The translations under genes and the position numbers were made by a program. Positions 6,745 through 7,183 of a DNA stretch of 7,183 nt are shown here, one piece after another (the stretch's first letter is position 1; every line of letters begins with the position of its first letter). Below the pieces are notes generated by a model, which had not been told where the DNA came from, made no database searches, and saw only the letters and a program-made list of their open reading frames with translations. Origin of the DNA: Lachnospiraceae bacterium (GTDB lineage Bacteria > Bacillota_A > Clostridia > Lachnospirales > Lachnospiraceae); the NCBI GenBank assembly GCA_017391465.1, contig JAFOYH010000083.1, forward strand, positions 1 through 7,183, read 5' to 3'.

Positions 6745-7183
6745 ATGTCTCAAAGAAAAGATATCCATAAAGTACTGATTATCGGTTCTGGTCCTATTAT
6801 CATTGGTCAGGCATGTGAATTCGATTATTCAGGTACACAGGCATGTAAAGCGCTTAAAAATCTTGGCTATGAAATCGTGTTGGTAAACTCCAATCCGGCG
6901 ACGATCATGACAGACCCGGAAATTGCTGATGTTACTTATATCGAACCATTAAATGTAGAAAGAATTGAACAGATTATTGCTAAGGAAAAACCGGATGCGT
7001 TGCTTCCAAACCTTGGTGGTCAGTCGGGTCTTAACTTATGTACAGAATTAGCTGAAGCAGGTATTCTTGAAAAATATAACGTAGAAGTTATTGGTGTACA
7101 GGTTGATGCCATTGAACGTGGTGAAGACCGTATGGAATTCAAGAAAACCATGGAAAGTCTTGGCATCGAAATGGCGCGCAGTG
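6745..7183 (+). CDS. carB: Carbamoyl-phosphate synthase large subunit, N-terminal part, 3' truncated by window
   Basis: The large subunit makes carbamoyl phosphate from bicarbonate, two ATP and ammonia delivered from glutamine by the small subunit CarA; the product feeds pyrimidine and arginine synthesis. Only 146 of about 1,070 residues are inside the window. They cover the pre-ATP-grasp domain: [17 protein letters not shown] (14-30), [12 protein letters not shown] (48-59) and [11 protein letters not shown] (87-97), then the start of the first ATP-grasp domain with EDR and Arg129, which aligns with an ATP-contacting Arg of the E. coli enzyme. The start is supported by GGGAGG (6731-6736) 8 nt before the ATG. 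It has its own promoter, and carA is not directly upstream, where rlmH lies instead. The rest of the gene and anything after it cannot be seen. Confidence 0.96.
   Translation, partial: MSQRKDIHKVLIIGSGPIIIGQACEFDYSGTQACKALKNLGYEIVLVNSNPATIMTDPEIADVTYIEPLNVERIEQIIAKEKPDALLPNLGGQSGLNLCTELAEAGILEKYNVEVIGVQVDAIERGEDRMEFKKTMESLGIEMARS

Noticed and set aside
1..7183. Mobile element, CRISPR, defence or secondary-metabolite system
   Set aside because: No transposase, integrase, phage or defence protein, repeat array or tRNA was found; every gene is a recognised core or conserved family.

Overview
The window is an ordinary chromosomal segment of an anaerobic, low-to-moderate GC Firmicute. The gene content and protein style (pyruvate:ferredoxin oxidoreductase, a DUF1846 protein, a HAAS/DUF1700 protein, Gram-positive-type RlmH, strong AGGAGG ribosome binding sites) suggest a Clostridia member, most likely Lachnospiraceae-like. 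That placement is inference from sequence style, not from a database search.

Layout. Positions 2-1987 (+) hold the 3' part of a pyruvate:ferredoxin/flavodoxin oxidoreductase gene, ending in a strong intrinsic terminator (2021-2054). Convergent to it, two minus-strand genes follow: a small lipoprotein with a BamE/SmpA-like domain (2097-2615) and a full-length DUF1846/UPF0371 protein (2764-4269), separated by a hairpin terminator (2728-2757). A 167-bp divergent intergenic region (4270-4436) carries one good sigma-A-type promoter on each strand. Rightward from it runs a compact three-gene operon: an M16-family zinc protease (4437-5678), a HAAS-domain membrane protein overlapping it by ATGA (5675-6121), and the 23S rRNA pseudouridine methyltransferase RlmH (6131-6610). 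The operon ends in a terminator (6656-6690). A promoter whose -35 element lies across the loop and stem base of that hairpin then leads into the 5' end of carB (6745-7183), cut by the window edge.

How the genes relate. PFOR makes acetyl-CoA and reduced ferredoxin in central anaerobic metabolism. RlmH modifies the ribosome. CarB supplies carbamoyl phosphate for pyrimidines and arginine. The M16 protease and HAAS protein are translationally coupled and may act together, but nothing in the sequence shows their substrate. The lipoprotein and DUF1846 protein have no established role. No intergenic stretch reaches 300 bases. I see no tRNA, rRNA, CRISPR array, insertion sequence, phage gene or defence system, and no convincing new multi-gene system. 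The most interesting items are the uncharacterised DUF1846 protein, the M16-HAAS coupling and the terminator/promoter overlap before carB.
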